This document shows, piece by piece, positions 1 to 8,945 of a DNA stretch of 64,000 nucleotides (positions are counted from its first letter, which is position 1; each line of letters opens with the position of its first letter). The DNA comes from Ruminococcus flavefaciens. GTDB taxonomy: Bacteria > Bacillota > Clostridia > Oscillospirales > Ruminococcaceae. The DNA is taken from positions 434,001 to 498,000 of the forward strand of contig NZ_FPIP01000002.1 of NCBI RefSeq assembly GCF_900119075.1, given 5' to 3'. The notes beneath the pieces are model-generated. The model searched no databases. It was not told the origin of the DNA and worked only from the letters and a program-made list of their open reading frames with translations. The translations under genes and the position numbers were made by a program.

Positions 1-183
1 AGCGCCCTATCTGAGAAAAAACAAAACGAAAGTTTTAGGGAGAGAGTTTGAGAGTGACTCCCCGCAGTGCGGGGAGATGTCACGCAGTGACAGAGGGGAC
101 GTCCTCCGTCAGAGGGTCCCTTTTTCAAAAGGGGTTCTCTCAATAATAAGCATAAAACATCTGTACAAGTATCATGATTAAAC
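1..183. repeat. Intergenic stretch packed with short hairpins
   Basis: No gene is visible. The stretch contains a chain of small inverted repeats: CCCCG/CGGGG around 61-75, GTCAC/GTGAC around 79-92, GGGAC/GTCCC around 97-122, and a CCCTTTTTCAAAAGGGG hairpin around 118-134. The last one resembles the AAGAGCCC-TTTTTCAAAA-GGGCTCTT hairpin at 9112-9137, so these are probably members of a dispersed intergenic repeat family. The final hairpin may also terminate the operon that ends at 184. Confidence 0.5.
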
Positions 184-1191
184 TCAGAGCTTTTTCATCT
201 TTTCCACAGCGGCTATGACCTTGTCGCACCACTGGTCGAACTCCTCGTCGTCATTCTGGTATTCGGGGTGGGCGAGAATATGCTCCACCGTGCGGCGTAT
301 GCCCTCTTTTGCGGAGACCTCCGCCTTGAAATCAGGCACAAGAGCCTTGACCTTGGAGTTGTCGAAGACCACAGAATTAGCCTTGTCGCCTATGAGACTT
401 CCGAGGAAGTCGTAATCGCTCATATCCGCAAGAGTCTGTGACGAAACATAATACGGCTTCAGCTCAACGCCGAGAGCGTTTGCGATAGCCTTGTATATCT
501 CGTTCCAGCTGACGCTTTCGTCGGAGGTTATGTGGAAAGCCTCGCCGATAGCCTTGGGATTGCCGATAAGTCCCACGTAAGCCTTTGCGAAGTCGCTGTT
601 GTGGGTGATAGTCCACAGGGAGCTTCCGTCGCCGTGGATAATGACGGGCTTTCCCTCCTTGATGCGTTTTACCACTTGCCAGCTTCCGCCATTGCCGTGA
701 ACTCCCAGAGGCACACTGCGCTCGTCGTAGGTATGGCTTGGACGGACGATAGTCACAGGGAAACCGTCCTTGCGATATCGCTCCATGAGGTATTCCTCGC
801 AGGCTTTTTTGTTCCGTGAGTATTCCCAGTAGGGATTCTCAAGGGGAGTTTCCTCGGTGATAACATAGCTTGTCGGCGGCTTCTGATAGGCAGAAGCGGA
901 GCTGATATATATGAACTGCTTTGTCTTATCCTTGAAAAGCCGATAGTCGCCCTCCAGCTGTGAGGGCACGAAGCCGATGAACTCGCCAACGCAGTCGAAT
1001 GACATACCTTTTAGCTTTTTTGCGGTCTCCTCTTCGTCGGAGATATCCGCTATGATAGTTCTTACATTCTCGGGCAGGTGTTCGTTCCTGTTTCCGCGGT
1101 TAAGCAGATACAGTTCATGCCCCTGTTTTGCGAGAAGCCTTGTTATCGCCATGCTGATAGTGCCTGTGCCGCCTATGAACAGTATCTTCAT
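184..1191 (-). CDS. NAD-dependent epimerase/dehydratase (extended SDR) family protein
   Basis: A 335-residue cytosolic protein with an N-terminal Rossmann fold. The dinucleotide-binding motif GGTGTIS lies near residues 7-13, and a YSRNKKACE segment fits the SDR Tyr-x-x-x-Lys catalytic pair. The family acts on nucleotide-sugar or related carbonyl substrates; the actual substrate cannot be told from sequence. Position 1191 (ATG) is preferred over the in-frame GTG at 1200, because the TGAGGTGA ribosome binding site overlaps that GTG and sits correctly before the ATG. It is the second gene of an operon with the iron alcohol dehydrogenase, separated by only about 10 bases, which suggests a shared carbonyl or redox pathway. 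Family assignment is secure, function is not. Confidence 0.85.
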   Translation of the reverse strand: MKILFIGGTGTISMAITRLLAKQGHELYLLNRGNRNEHLPENVRTIIADISDEEETAKKLKGMSFDCVGEFIGFVPSQLEGDYRLFKDKTKQFIYISSASAYQKPPTSYVITEETPLENPYWEYSRNKKACEEYLMERYRKDGFPVTIVRPSHTYDERSVPLGVHGNGGSWQVVKRIKEGKPVIIHGDGSSLWTITHNSDFAKAYVGLIGNPKAIGEAFHITSDESVSWNEIYKAIANALGVELKPYYVSSQTLADMSDYDFLGSLIGDKANSVVFDNSKVKALVPDFKAEVSAKEGIRRTVEHILAHPEYQNDDEEFDQWCDKVIAAVEKMKKL

Positions 1192-1201
1192 AGTATTCAC
1201 C

Positions 1202-2380
1202 TCAGAGACTTGCCTTTGCGGCTATCTTGTATATCTCGGTGATGTCCTCGGCGGAAAGTGCTACAAATCCGCCTGTTCTGCCGCTGCCGATACCGAACTT
1301 CTCAACGAGTGCAGGGATATCCTCTTCCTTAGCGCCCAGCTCTGCGAAGTTTATAGGCATACCTATACTGTGGAGGAAGCTCCTGAAACGGCGGATACCC
1401 TCTAAAGCAGTTGCCTCGGGGTTCTCGAAATTCATCTGACAGCCGAAAACTCTTGTTGCCATCTGACAGAAGCGCATAACGTTGTGCTTGTAAACGAATT
1501 CCATCCATGAGGGCATGATAACTGCAAGTCCAGCACCGTGAGCGCAGTCGTAGAGCGCCGAAAGCTCATGCTCTATGCCGTGGCTGTTCCAGTCCTGAGA
1601 GCGTCCCACGCCTACCAAGCCGTTGTGAGCCACCATTCCTGCCCACATGATATTGGCTCTTGCGTCGTAATTGTCAGGATCTGCGATAACACGGGGAGTT
1701 TCCTTGACCATTGTAATGAGTACAGCCTCGCAGAGACGGTCTGTTATCTCGACCTCTGTAGTATTTGTGAAGTATCTTTCAAAAACGTGAGCCATGATAT
1801 CGGTAGCTCCGCAGGCTGTCTGATATGCAGGCAGAGTCTGTGTGAGAGCAGGGTTCAGTATAGAGAATTTTGACCTGAGCACGTCGGAGCCTGCCCCTCT
1901 TTTCAGCATACCGTCCTCCTTTGTGATAACGGAGTCGCCCGAGCCCTCGCTGCCTGCGGCTGCGATAGTGAGAACAACGCCGATAGGCAGAGCCTTTTCT
2001 ATGCTTTTGCCGCTGTAGAAGTCCCAGAAATCACCGTCGTAGGGGACGCCTGCGGCGATAGCCTTTGCGGAGTCGATAGATGAGCCGCCGCCTACAGCAA
2101 GTATGAAGTCCACGCCCTCGCTGCGGCAGAGGTCAATGCCCTTATATACCAGAGTATCCCTTGGATTAGGCTTAACACCGCCCAGTTCAACGAAGCTGAT
2201 GCCGCTTTTGTTAAGTGACTCTCTTACTCTGCCGAGAAGTCCCGACCTTTCGGCAGAACCGCCGCCGTAGTGGATAAGCACCTTGCTTCCGCCGTATTTC
2301 TTAACGTATTCACCGCATTCTGATTCTCTGTCCTTGCCGAAAACGAACTCGGTAGGACTGTAAAAGTTAAAGTTGTCCAT
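1202..2380 (-). CDS. Iron-containing alcohol dehydrogenase (YqhD/butanol dehydrogenase-like)
   Basis: A 392-residue type III alcohol dehydrogenase that would reduce aldehydes to alcohols with NAD(P)H in the cytoplasm. The N-terminal segment NFNFYSPTEFVFGKD is typical of the YqhD/BdhA branch. The cofactor motif GGGSSIDSAKAI lies near residues 97-108. The metal-ligand pattern is visible as an Asp and His in ATDIMAHVFERY (about 193-204) and further His residues around HGIEHELSALYDCAHGAG. A GGGAGGTAAACA ribosome binding site precedes the ATG. A promoter lies at 2445-2473 and the epimerase gene follows immediately. In a cellulolytic fermenter a role in ethanol or longer-alcohol formation is plausible but inferred. 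Confidence 0.9.
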   Translation of the reverse strand: MDNFNFYSPTEFVFGKDRESECGEYVKKYGGSKVLIHYGGGSAERSGLLGRVRESLNKSGISFVELGGVKPNPRDTLVYKGIDLCRSEGVDFILAVGGGSSIDSAKAIAAGVPYDGDFWDFYSGKSIEKALPIGVVLTIAAAGSEGSGDSVITKEDGMLKRGAGSDVLRSKFSILNPALTQTLPAYQTACGATDIMAHVFERYFTNTTEVEITDRLCEAVLITMVKETPRVIADPDNYDARANIMWAGMVAHNGLVGVGRSQDWNSHGIEHELSALYDCAHGAGLAVIMPSWMEFVYKHNVMRFCQMATRVFGCQMNFENPEATALEGIRRFRSFLHSIGMPINFAELGAKEEDIPALVEKFGIGSGRTGGFVALSAEDITEIYKIAAKASL

Positions 2381-2444
2381 TGTTTACCTCCCTGATAGAT
2401 AATTAGTTAATAGAATTATTAAGAAACGATTTGATGTCGTTATA

Positions 2445-2473
2445 ATTATATCATAAATATAGAGCCGTCACAA
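2445..2473 (-). promoter_or_regulatory. SigmaA promoter of the alcohol dehydrogenase-epimerase operon
   Basis: On the minus strand TTGTGA (2468-2473) and TATAAT (2445-2450) are 17 bases apart, with a TGA extension before the -10 box. It lies about 65 bases upstream of the start at 2380. Confidence 0.7.
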
Positions 2474-2513
2474 GTATATAATTGCTGAAATATGTGTATT
2501 TTTTATGAAAAAT

Positions 2514-2540
2514 GGCGTGACAGTCAGGAACTGTCACGCC
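2514..2540 (-). terminator. Hairpin terminator of the GGDEF gene
   Basis: Perfect 11-bp arms GGCGTGACAGT/ACTGTCACGCC (2514-2524 and 2530-2540) just past the stop at 2546, followed on the minus strand by ATTTTT. Confidence 0.7.
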
Positions 2541-2545
2541 TTGAT

Positions 2546-3613
2546 TCATCTTTTTTTGCCTGACCTTATGTAGTACTGCTCCTTTTCAACATAGAGCATT
2601 TTGTCGGCTTTCTGATAGAGCTCGTCTATGGAGCATTTATCAGTTTTCATTGCGTAGCCTATGGAGCAGGAGTACTCGGTTTTTGCCACATTTTCCCTCA
2701 TGCGTGTGATAAGCTCATTTACCTCTTTTTCGGGAGTGCTCATGCAGAGGATAACGTACTCGTCGCCGCCGATACGGTAAACGCGCTGTTCCTGCTTTGA
2801 GGCTTTGTGGAAACAGTCCGCAAGAGTTTTCAGAGCTGTATCGCCTGCAACGTGACCGTGGGTGTCGTTGACCTCTTTTAGACCGTCCATATCCATAGCC
2901 ACAATTGCGGATATTTCGTGCATATACTTTTCGATATCCGAATAATAGCTCTGTCGGTTCAGCAGCTTTGTCAGCGGATCGCGCTTTGTGAACTGCTGAA
3001 GCAGGAAAATATAATATATAAGGATATCAGTCGCAATGGTGATGTTGAACCAGTGACTGGAATTCTCAATGAATAACGGCATTACCAGACACAGCAACGA
3101 CGTTACCGAGAGGAATATCATCAGGTTGTAATCCTCTTTTTCTGCTCTTGTGCTTCTGAAAAGGCTGTATATCAGGTACAGCATATACAGAGCCGCTATG
3201 AAATACGTAAGATATCCCAGAGTTCCGCGCCCGAAGTGGTTATCCTCTGATATGGTGAAAACTATACCCGTAGGGACAGATATGAAGCACAGCACGGCGT
3301 TCAGCAGCGCAGGAAAAAGGAGATACCTCTTCTGCGTGGGATACATTATCATTATGGCGCTTACAAGTATAAATACGATAAGACTGTAATTTACAGCGCA
3401 CAGTATCGGTCTTAATATGGAATATTCGGTTTGATTTCCAAGGTATGTTTCCACATAGCAGGCAACCGAATACAGGAAAAGCAGAACATTGGTAAAGGCT
3501 ATTTTGTAGATTATCCTGCGCTCCAGATGAACGTCCGAATGGATAGCTATGGCAATTCCGATGAGAATAATTATAAGTCCCCAGTGTTCTGACAAATAAC
3601 CTGAAATAGTCAT
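2546..3613 (-). CDS. Membrane-anchored GGDEF-domain protein (probable diguanylate cyclase)
   Basis: A 355-residue protein. About six hydrophobic segments fill residues 1-200, with no recognised sensory fold, and a GGDEF domain occupies about 205-355. The domain start DPLTKLLNRQSYY, the DMDGLKEVNDTHGH substrate loop and the active-site motif GGDEY are all intact, so synthesis of c-di-GMP from two GTP is likely. The residues before GGDEY (KQEQRVYRI) do not form the RxxD inhibitory site, so product feedback may be absent. The ATG at 3613 is preferred over the in-frame GTG at 3625, which overlaps the AGAGGTGG ribosome binding site. The gene is monocistronic and diverges from the MutS-like gene. 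Confidence 0.85.
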   Translation of the reverse strand: MTISGYLSEHWGLIIILIGIAIAIHSDVHLERRIIYKIAFTNVLLFLYSVACYVETYLGNQTEYSILRPILCAVNYSLIVFILVSAIMIMYPTQKRYLLFPALLNAVLCFISVPTGIVFTISEDNHFGRGTLGYLTYFIAALYMLYLIYSLFRSTRAEKEDYNLMIFLSVTSLLCLVMPLFIENSSHWFNITIATDILIYYIFLLQQFTKRDPLTKLLNRQSYYSDIEKYMHEISAIVAMDMDGLKEVNDTHGHVAGDTALKTLADCFHKASKQEQRVYRIGGDEYVILCMSTPEKEVNELITRMRENVAKTEYSCSIGYAMKTDKCSIDELYQKADKMLYVEKEQYYIRSGKKR

Positions 3614-3804
3614 AGTGCTGACCACCTCTTTTCGGTGTGTGATTTGAAATTTTCGCCGCAGAAGGCAGTACTGTGTAATAAATTTAAATTACTTGTGAAA
3701 GAATCATATGCTTTATATAATTATATCAAATTAATATCGTATTTTCAAGGGCTTTTTTATTAAAAACGGATATAAACATAAGACGGCGAGTTTTCCTGTG
3801 CTTA

Positions 3805-3833
3805 TTGCTATTTTCTGAAAACTGTGCTATAAT
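3805..3833 (+). promoter_or_regulatory. SigmaA promoter of the MutS-like gene
   Basis: TTGCTA (3805-3810) and TATAAT (3828-3833) with a 17-base spacer, about 50 bases before the start at 3882. Confidence 0.7.
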
Positions 3834-3881
3834 CAATGTTAATGATATCATGCTGTGTGCAAAAAAAGAAAGGAGAGACCA

Positions 3882-5549
3882 ATGTCCGAGCATAATACAA
3901 ACGAGCTGAGAGCGTTCAGTCTGCTTGCTCCCGATAAAGGCGGCAGCTATTCACTGCTCAGCAGTGATACGGAAAATGACCTGTCCGTGGATTTCCTTGT
4001 TGAGAGCATTTCACGCAATTCAAACGAGCGGAAGGTAATAAAGGATATACTGCTGAAAATGCCCGCAGACGAGAGGATAATCAGTTACCGCAGAGCAGTT
4101 TACACGGAACTGCGGCAGTCTCCCGAGCTCTGCGAGAAGCTCTACGATATATTTGAGGGTATGCGTTTCTTCACCAAGGACGGTCAGAAGCACTTAGAAA
4201 AAGGAGCTACTATCTGGGAGCTGCTCTCAAAGCTGAAATATCTCGAAAACTACATAAGCTCCGTTATCGAGCTCAACAAGGCTATAGACGGACTGGAATT
4301 CACATCGGAGGGCATGAAGCAGTTTGCGGCACTGATAAGGGATATCTACGGCAACAGCGGCTTCGGAGAGCTTTTAAAGGATATAGAACTAGTCAGCGAG
4401 GACATTCGGCACGTCAGGAGCATAACTATCGGCGTAAATCTCGATGAGAACTTCTACCCTATGGAGACAGGCATTATCGCTCTTAACAGATTCTGGTTCG
4501 AGGAGCAGAGTATGCTGAAGCGTTTTTTGAAGTATCACAGGAAAGACCAGCTCAGTGACGAGGACCTTATGGCTTTTTCAATGGAAATTCCCGATGACAA
4601 CATGGCTGAAAGTCTCAATAAGTATGAGAGAAAATACCGCGGCGCCGCAAGGCAGCCCTCCGCCAATCCTCTCATGAACAACCTGAACAGTATCATCGAG
4701 CGTATGCTGCCCTCGACTACCGCAAAGCTAAGGCGTGTTCTTCACAAGTATGTGGACGTAAGCGGATACGTCCTTGCAGACCTTGCGGACGAGCTGTTGT
4801 TCTATCTCCGCTTTATCGAGCTTGAAAAGCAGCTTACAGCCTCTGGAGTGCCCTGCTGTATTGGCGAACCCTCCGACGGGGACACGGTGTTCAGGGATTT
4901 TTACAACGTAAAGCTGGCTATATGCCGCGGAAAGGGAACTGTTGAAGAGGAGATAGTCTGCAACGACCTTGAATTTACCCGTGAAAAGACGGTGAATATA
5001 CTTACAGGTCCAAACCGCGGCGGAAAGACCATATTCACTCAGGGTGTTGGACTGGCGTTCCTGCTGTATCAGAGCGGAGTTTTCGTGCCTGCTTCTTCTG
5101 CGCGGGTTCGGCTCTGCGACGGCATATACACTCATTTCCCCGTTGAGGAGGAGCGCACTGTGTCTCTTGGTCGTCTCGGCGAGGAGGCGGAGCGTTTCAA
5201 CGAGATATGCAAAAAGGCAACAGGCAGCAGCCTGCTGCTGTTCAACGAGTCCTTTGCCACTACCAGTCATACCGAGTCGGTGTATATCGCCGAGGACGTT
5301 CTGCGGTATCTTTGCTGCATAGGAGCGAGGACATTTTTCAACACCCATATGCATGAGCTTGCTGAGGATACGGATAAATTCAACAAGGCTGATGGCGCGA
5401 TGTGCAAGGCGGTCAGCGTAGTCATGGAAAACGAGGGCGGCAAGCGTTCCTACAAGATAAGCTATAAGGCTCCCGACGGCAAGAGCTATGCTCATGAGAT
5501 AGCCTATAAATACGGCATTACCTTTGAACAGCTCATGGAACAGAGATGA
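3882..5549 (+). CDS. MutS-related ATPase (MutS domain V-like)
   Basis: A 555-residue protein. A helical region fills residues 1-350 and the C-terminal ABC-type ATPase is of the MutS family. Walker A GPNRGGKT lies near residue 376, the SLGRLGEEAERFNEI signature region follows, and the THMHELA His switch is present. The Walker B segment reads LLLFNESFATT, with Asn where MutS has Asp before the catalytic Glu. The N-terminal mismatch-binding domain of true MutS and the C-terminal Smr domain of MutS2 are both missing. It therefore belongs to the poorly characterised MutS-like group and is probably a DNA-structure- or recombination-related ATPase. The ATG at 3882 has an AAAGGAGAG ribosome binding site seven bases upstream and is preferred to the GTG at 3855. 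Confidence 0.8.
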   Translation: MSEHNTNELRAFSLLAPDKGGSYSLLSSDTENDLSVDFLVESISRNSNERKVIKDILLKMPADERIISYRRAVYTELRQSPELCEKLYDIFEGMRFFTKDGQKHLEKGATIWELLSKLKYLENYISSVIELNKAIDGLEFTSEGMKQFAALIRDIYGNSGFGELLKDIELVSEDIRHVRSITIGVNLDENFYPMETGIIALNRFWFEEQSMLKRFLKYHRKDQLSDEDLMAFSMEIPDDNMAESLNKYERKYRGAARQPSANPLMNNLNSIIERMLPSTTAKLRRVLHKYVDVSGYVLADLADELLFYLRFIELEKQLTASGVPCCIGEPSDGDTVFRDFYNVKLAICRGKGTVEEEIVCNDLEFTREKTVNILTGPNRGGKTIFTQGVGLAFLLYQSGVFVPASSARVRLCDGIYTHFPVEEERTVSLGRLGEEAERFNEICKKATGSSLLLFNESFATTSHTESVYIAEDVLRYLCCIGARTFFNTHMHELAEDTDKFNKADGAMCKAVSVVMENEGGKRSYKISYKAPDGKSYAHEIAYKYGITFEQLMEQR

Positions 5550-5550
5550 A

Positions 5551-5590
5551 AAAAAGGAATACAGAAGCTTTGCTTCTGTATTCCTTTTTT
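5551..5590 (+). terminator. Strong intrinsic terminator
   Basis: A near-perfect 18-bp stem (AAAAAGGAATACAGAAGC and its complement) with a 3-base loop, ending in TTTTTT directly after the stop of the MutS-like gene. It may also serve the convergent lipoprotein gene. Confidence 0.9.
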
Positions 5591-5717
5591 AGTTTAGAGT
5601 TTAGAGTGGAGAGTTTATATGTTCGCTTCGCTCATGATTTCAAAATAATGCCGCTACAGGAAGCATTATAACTCTTAACTCTCAATTCCCAGCTCTCAAA
5701 TTGCGTTATTGCGCAGC

Positions 5718-6293
5718 TTATTCTCTTATCTTGTCCATAAACAGGTCGTATGCGCTTTTGCCCTCGTCCTTTGAGTCAAGGTCAACGTCCTTGGCACTGC
5801 TTTTCCAGTCGGAGCTGTCAGGCAGCAGGTAATATGCCTGATTGTGATTTTTCCACTCATACGCCATATCCTCGGCAGTCCGCCAGCCTGTCATATCTGC
5901 GCTGTGAACGGGGTTCACTGCGATAAGTGCCTGACATATGATGACAAGGTCGGCTTCGTCATCAATAAGGTACGAATCTGTGATATGCCAGTTATCAGGC
6001 TCATAGAGCGCCGAGAAGCTCCTGCCGTCATAGGTGAACTCATAATTCTGTCCATTGCCGTCAATATCGCGGAGAGCTATATCCTCGGGAGCTTTCAGCA
6101 GAGACTTAGATACGGTAGTAGGCTCTGTGACCGCTTCTGTTGTGGGAGCTGCTGTGGTTTCGGCAGTTGTTGTAACAACAGTTGTCACAATTGTTGTCGT
6201 CTCGGCAGGTATGACCTCGGAGCTGTTATTGTCCGAGCAGCCCGAAATTACAGCCGCAAGAAGCGCTGCCGTAAATAATATGCCTGTTTTCAT
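5718..6293 (-). CDS. Lipoprotein with Thr-rich linker, downstream of feoB
   Basis: A 191-residue predicted lipoprotein. The signal peptide ends in the lipobox VISGC (Cys19). A Thr/Ala/Val/Glu-rich linker occupies about 28-62, and a globular domain of about 125 residues (67-191) matches no family I recognise. The start ATGA overlaps the stop of the Cys-rich gene by 4 bases, so translation is coupled to the ferrous-iron operon. That suggests, without proving, an extracellular role connected with iron. The Thr linker resembles the cell-wall-spanning linkers of other Ruminococcus surface proteins in this window. Function unknown. Confidence 0.75.
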   Translation of the reverse strand: MKTGILFTAALLAAVISGCSDNNSSEVIPAETTTIVTTVVTTTAETTAAPTTEAVTEPTTVSKSLLKAPEDIALRDIDGNGQNYEFTYDGRSFSALYEPDNWHITDSYLIDDEADLVIICQALIAVNPVHSADMTGWRTAEDMAYEWKNHNQAYYLLPDSSDWKSSAKDVDLDSKDEGKSAYDLFMDKIRE

Positions 6294-6436
6294 TTGCTGT
6301 TCTTAAAGCAGGCAGAGCAGTCACCGCAGCAGCCTCCGCAGCCCTTGCCCTGCTTCTTGTTTCGTATGCACACAGCCACAGCAGCGATAAAAGCGGCTGC
6401 TATAGCTGCAATAAGGATAATATCGATAGTATTCAT
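6290..6436 (-). CDS. FeoB-associated Cys-rich membrane protein
   Basis: A 48-residue protein starting MNTIDIILIAAIAAAF. One transmembrane helix spans about 4-24, then comes a short basic stretch and a Cys-rich tail with the pattern CGGCCGDCSACF. This is the standard architecture of the small FeoB-associated Cys-rich protein, which in Firmicutes takes the place of FeoC. The TGATG junction with feoB shares one base, and the following lipoprotein overlaps by 4 bases, so the three genes are translationally coupled. The Cys residues probably bind iron or an Fe-S cluster (inference from family). Confidence 0.85.
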   Translation of the reverse strand: MNTIDIILIAAIAAAFIAAVAVCIRNKKQGKGCGGCCGDCSACFKNSK

Positions 6437-8784
6437 CAAACCACTCCTAACGCCATGCAGATAAGTCTGACTATCAGTGCGGCAGCCCATGCCACAACGC
6501 ACTGCCATACAACTACTGTTACTGCCCATTTCTTGCCGAGCTCTCTCTTGACTGCTGCAATTGTCGCAACACAGGGAGTATACAGCAGCGAGAATACCAG
6601 CAGTGAAGCCGCCGACAGTGACGACATTGAAGCTGCAACGCCGTTGCTGTAGAGTATCTCAAGTGTTGACACAACGCTTTCCTTAGCCATGAAGCCGCTT
6701 ACCAGCGAAACTATCACGCGCCAGTCGCCAAGACCTACAGGCTTCATAACAGGAGCAAACAGGCTTGCTATCTTAGCGAGTATGCTGTTCTCGGCGTCGC
6801 TGACGATGTTCAGCTTCAGGTCGAAGTTTTGCAGGAACCATACGCAGATAGTTGCGATAAGTATCACTGTAAAGGCTCTCTGCAAGAAGTCCTTAGCCTT
6901 TTCCCACAGGAGCTGTGCTACGTTTCTTGCTCCCGGGAGACGGTAATTGGGGAGCTCCATAACAAATGGCACAGCCTCGCCGCGGAAGAGGAACGTCTTG
7001 TAGAAATATGCGGCAAGTATGCCGATGATTATACCGAGGAGGTACAGTCCAACCATGATGAGACCGCCTTTTTTCGGGAAGAATGCGTTTACGAAGAATG
7101 CATATATAGGCAGCTTTGCAGTACAGCTCATGAACGGGGTGAGAAGTATGGTCATCTTTCTGTCTCTCTCACTGGGGAGAGTTCTTGTAGCCATTACCGC
7201 AGGAACAGAACAGCCGAAGCCTATTAGCATAGGCACTATGCTTCGTCCCGAAAGACCAATCTTACGCAGGAGCTTGTCCATGAAGAACGCCACTCTTGCG
7301 ATGTAGCCGCTGTCCTCCAGCATTGACAGGAAGAAGAACAGGGTAACGATTATGGGCAGGAAGCTGAGAACGCTTCCCACGCCTGCGAATATGCCGTCTA
7401 TGATAAGGCTGTGGATAGTGTCGTTTACATGAGCGTGTATCAGAGCCTTGTCCGTTATCTCGGTGAGCTTGTCTATGCCCGTTTCCATGAGCCCCTGCAT
7501 CCATGCTCCGATGACGTTGAAGGTCAGCCAGAAAACCAGAGCCATGATACCTACAAAAGCAGGTATAGCCGTGTATTTTCCCGTGAGAACGCTGTCTATC
7601 CTCCGGCTGCGGATATGCTCTTTGCTCTCCGTAGGCTTTGTGACGGCTTCTTCAACAAGCTTCTGTATGAACGAGAACCTCATATCGGCAATAGCCGCGC
7701 TTCTGTCCAGTCCGCGCTCCTTTTCGAGCTGCATAACGATGTGATCTATCATTTCCTCCTCGTTTTTGTCCAGAGCGAGCTGAGAAATGATAAGATTGTC
7801 ATTCTCGATGACCTTGCAGGCTGCAAAGCGTATAGGCAGTCCTGCGGTCTCAACGTGGTCCTCAATAAGGTGACATATGCCGTGGATACAGCGGTGAACT
7901 GCGCCGCCGCTTTTGCTTTTTCCGCAGAAGTCAGTCTCCACGGGGCGCTCCTGATATTTTGCAACATGAACAGCGTGTTCCACAAGCTCCTCGATACCCT
8001 CGTTTTTAGCGGCTGATATAGGAACAACAGGCACACCGAGGAGGTGCTCCATGCGGTTTACGTCGATACCTCCGCCGTTTGAGGAGAGCTCGTCCATCAT
8101 GTTAAGTGCAACTACCATAGGGATATTCATTTCTATGAGCTGCATGGTGAGGTAGAGGTTTCGCTCGATATTTGTAACGTCAACTATATTGATTATGGCG
8201 TGAGGCTTTTCTTCGAGGACGAAATTTCTCGAAACTATCTCCTCGCTGGTGTAGGGCGACATGGAGTAGATACCAGGCAGGTCGGTTATTACGGTGTCGG
8301 GGTGTTCCTTTATGGCACCGTCCTTTCTGTCCACGGTAACGCCGGGGAAGTTTCCGACGTGCTGTTTTGAGCCTGTGAGCCTGTTGAACAGGGTGGTCTT
8401 TCCGCAGTTCTGATTGCCTACCAGAGCGAATTTCAGCTTCGTGCCCTCGGGCAGGGGATCACCGTCGCCCTTGGCATGGAACTTTCCGCCCTCACCCAGT
8501 CCTGGGTGGGCTATCTTCTTTTTTTCGCTTTTCTTGGAGCTGACGTCGTTTTTGTTGTCCACGGGAGTTACCTCTATCTGCTCTGCGTCGGCAAGGCGCA
8601 GGGTAAGCTCGTAGCCGTGTAATCTCAGCTCCACAGGATCGCCCATAGGAGCGTATTTCACAAGGGTTATCTCTGTTTCGGGGATAATACCCATATCCAG
8701 AAAGTGCTGACGGAGAGCGCCGTCGCCTCCCAGCTTTACGACCTTGACGGTCTGACCTATCTTAGCATCTTTTAACGTTGACAT
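6436..8784 (-). CDS. feoB: FeoA-FeoB fusion, ferrous iron transporter
   Basis: A 782-residue inner-membrane Fe(II) transporter. Residues 1-75 are a FeoA (SH3-like) domain, starting STLKDAKIGQTVKVVKL. A Lys/Gly-rich linker follows. The G-protein domain has G1 GNQNCGKTTLFN near 123-134, the G3 segment DLPGIYSMSP and G4 NMMD. The C-terminal half carries the FeoB gate helices with the conserved segment GFGCSVPAVMATRTL. FeoA is usually a separate gene, so this is a fusion. The ATG at 8784 is preferred to the one at 8802 because AAAGGTGAG lies just before it. It is the first gene of a three-gene operon with a promoter at 8824-8853. I could not find a convincing Fur box. Confidence 0.95.
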   Translation of the reverse strand: MSTLKDAKIGQTVKVVKLGGDGALRQHFLDMGIIPETEITLVKYAPMGDPVELRLHGYELTLRLADAEQIEVTPVDNKNDVSSKKSEKKKIAHPGLGEGGKFHAKGDGDPLPEGTKLKFALVGNQNCGKTTLFNRLTGSKQHVGNFPGVTVDRKDGAIKEHPDTVITDLPGIYSMSPYTSEEIVSRNFVLEEKPHAIINIVDVTNIERNLYLTMQLIEMNIPMVVALNMMDELSSNGGGIDVNRMEHLLGVPVVPISAAKNEGIEELVEHAVHVAKYQERPVETDFCGKSKSGGAVHRCIHGICHLIEDHVETAGLPIRFAACKVIENDNLIISQLALDKNEEEMIDHIVMQLEKERGLDRSAAIADMRFSFIQKLVEEAVTKPTESKEHIRSRRIDSVLTGKYTAIPAFVGIMALVFWLTFNVIGAWMQGLMETGIDKLTEITDKALIHAHVNDTIHSLIIDGIFAGVGSVLSFLPIIVTLFFFLSMLEDSGYIARVAFFMDKLLRKIGLSGRSIVPMLIGFGCSVPAVMATRTLPSERDRKMTILLTPFMSCTAKLPIYAFFVNAFFPKKGGLIMVGLYLLGIIIGILAAYFYKTFLFRGEAVPFVMELPNYRLPGARNVAQLLWEKAKDFLQRAFTVILIATICVWFLQNFDLKLNIVSDAENSILAKIASLFAPVMKPVGLGDWRVIVSLVSGFMAKESVVSTLEILYSNGVAASMSSLSAASLLVFSLLYTPCVATIAAVKRELGKKWAVTVVVWQCVVAWAAALIVRLICMALGVV

Positions 8785-8823
8785 TATCTCACCTTTATCC
8801 ATGATGTTAGTTTATCCAAATTA

Positions 8824-8853
8824 ATTTTATCATATCCTTGAATGGACTGTCAA
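8824..8853 (-). promoter_or_regulatory. Promoter of the feo operon
   Basis: On the minus strand a consensus TTGACA (8848-8853) and TAAAAT (8824-8829) are separated by 18 bases, about 40 bases upstream of the feoB start. Confidence 0.75.
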
Positions 8854-8945
8854 TAATAATGCCGCGAAAAAGCTAAGTTCTGCGTTTTGAACAAAAAAAG
8901 CTCCGTATAGTCACAATGCCCGTATAGAAGTTTATAACTCCTTAT

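Noticed and set aside
4728..5495. 255-codon minus-strand frame in the MutS-like gene
   Set aside because: It lies wholly within a gene with clear ATPase motifs and has no start signals.
8803..8860. Fur box before feoB
   Set aside because: The AT-rich sequence around the -10 box gives no convincing dyad, unlike the clear site before znuA.
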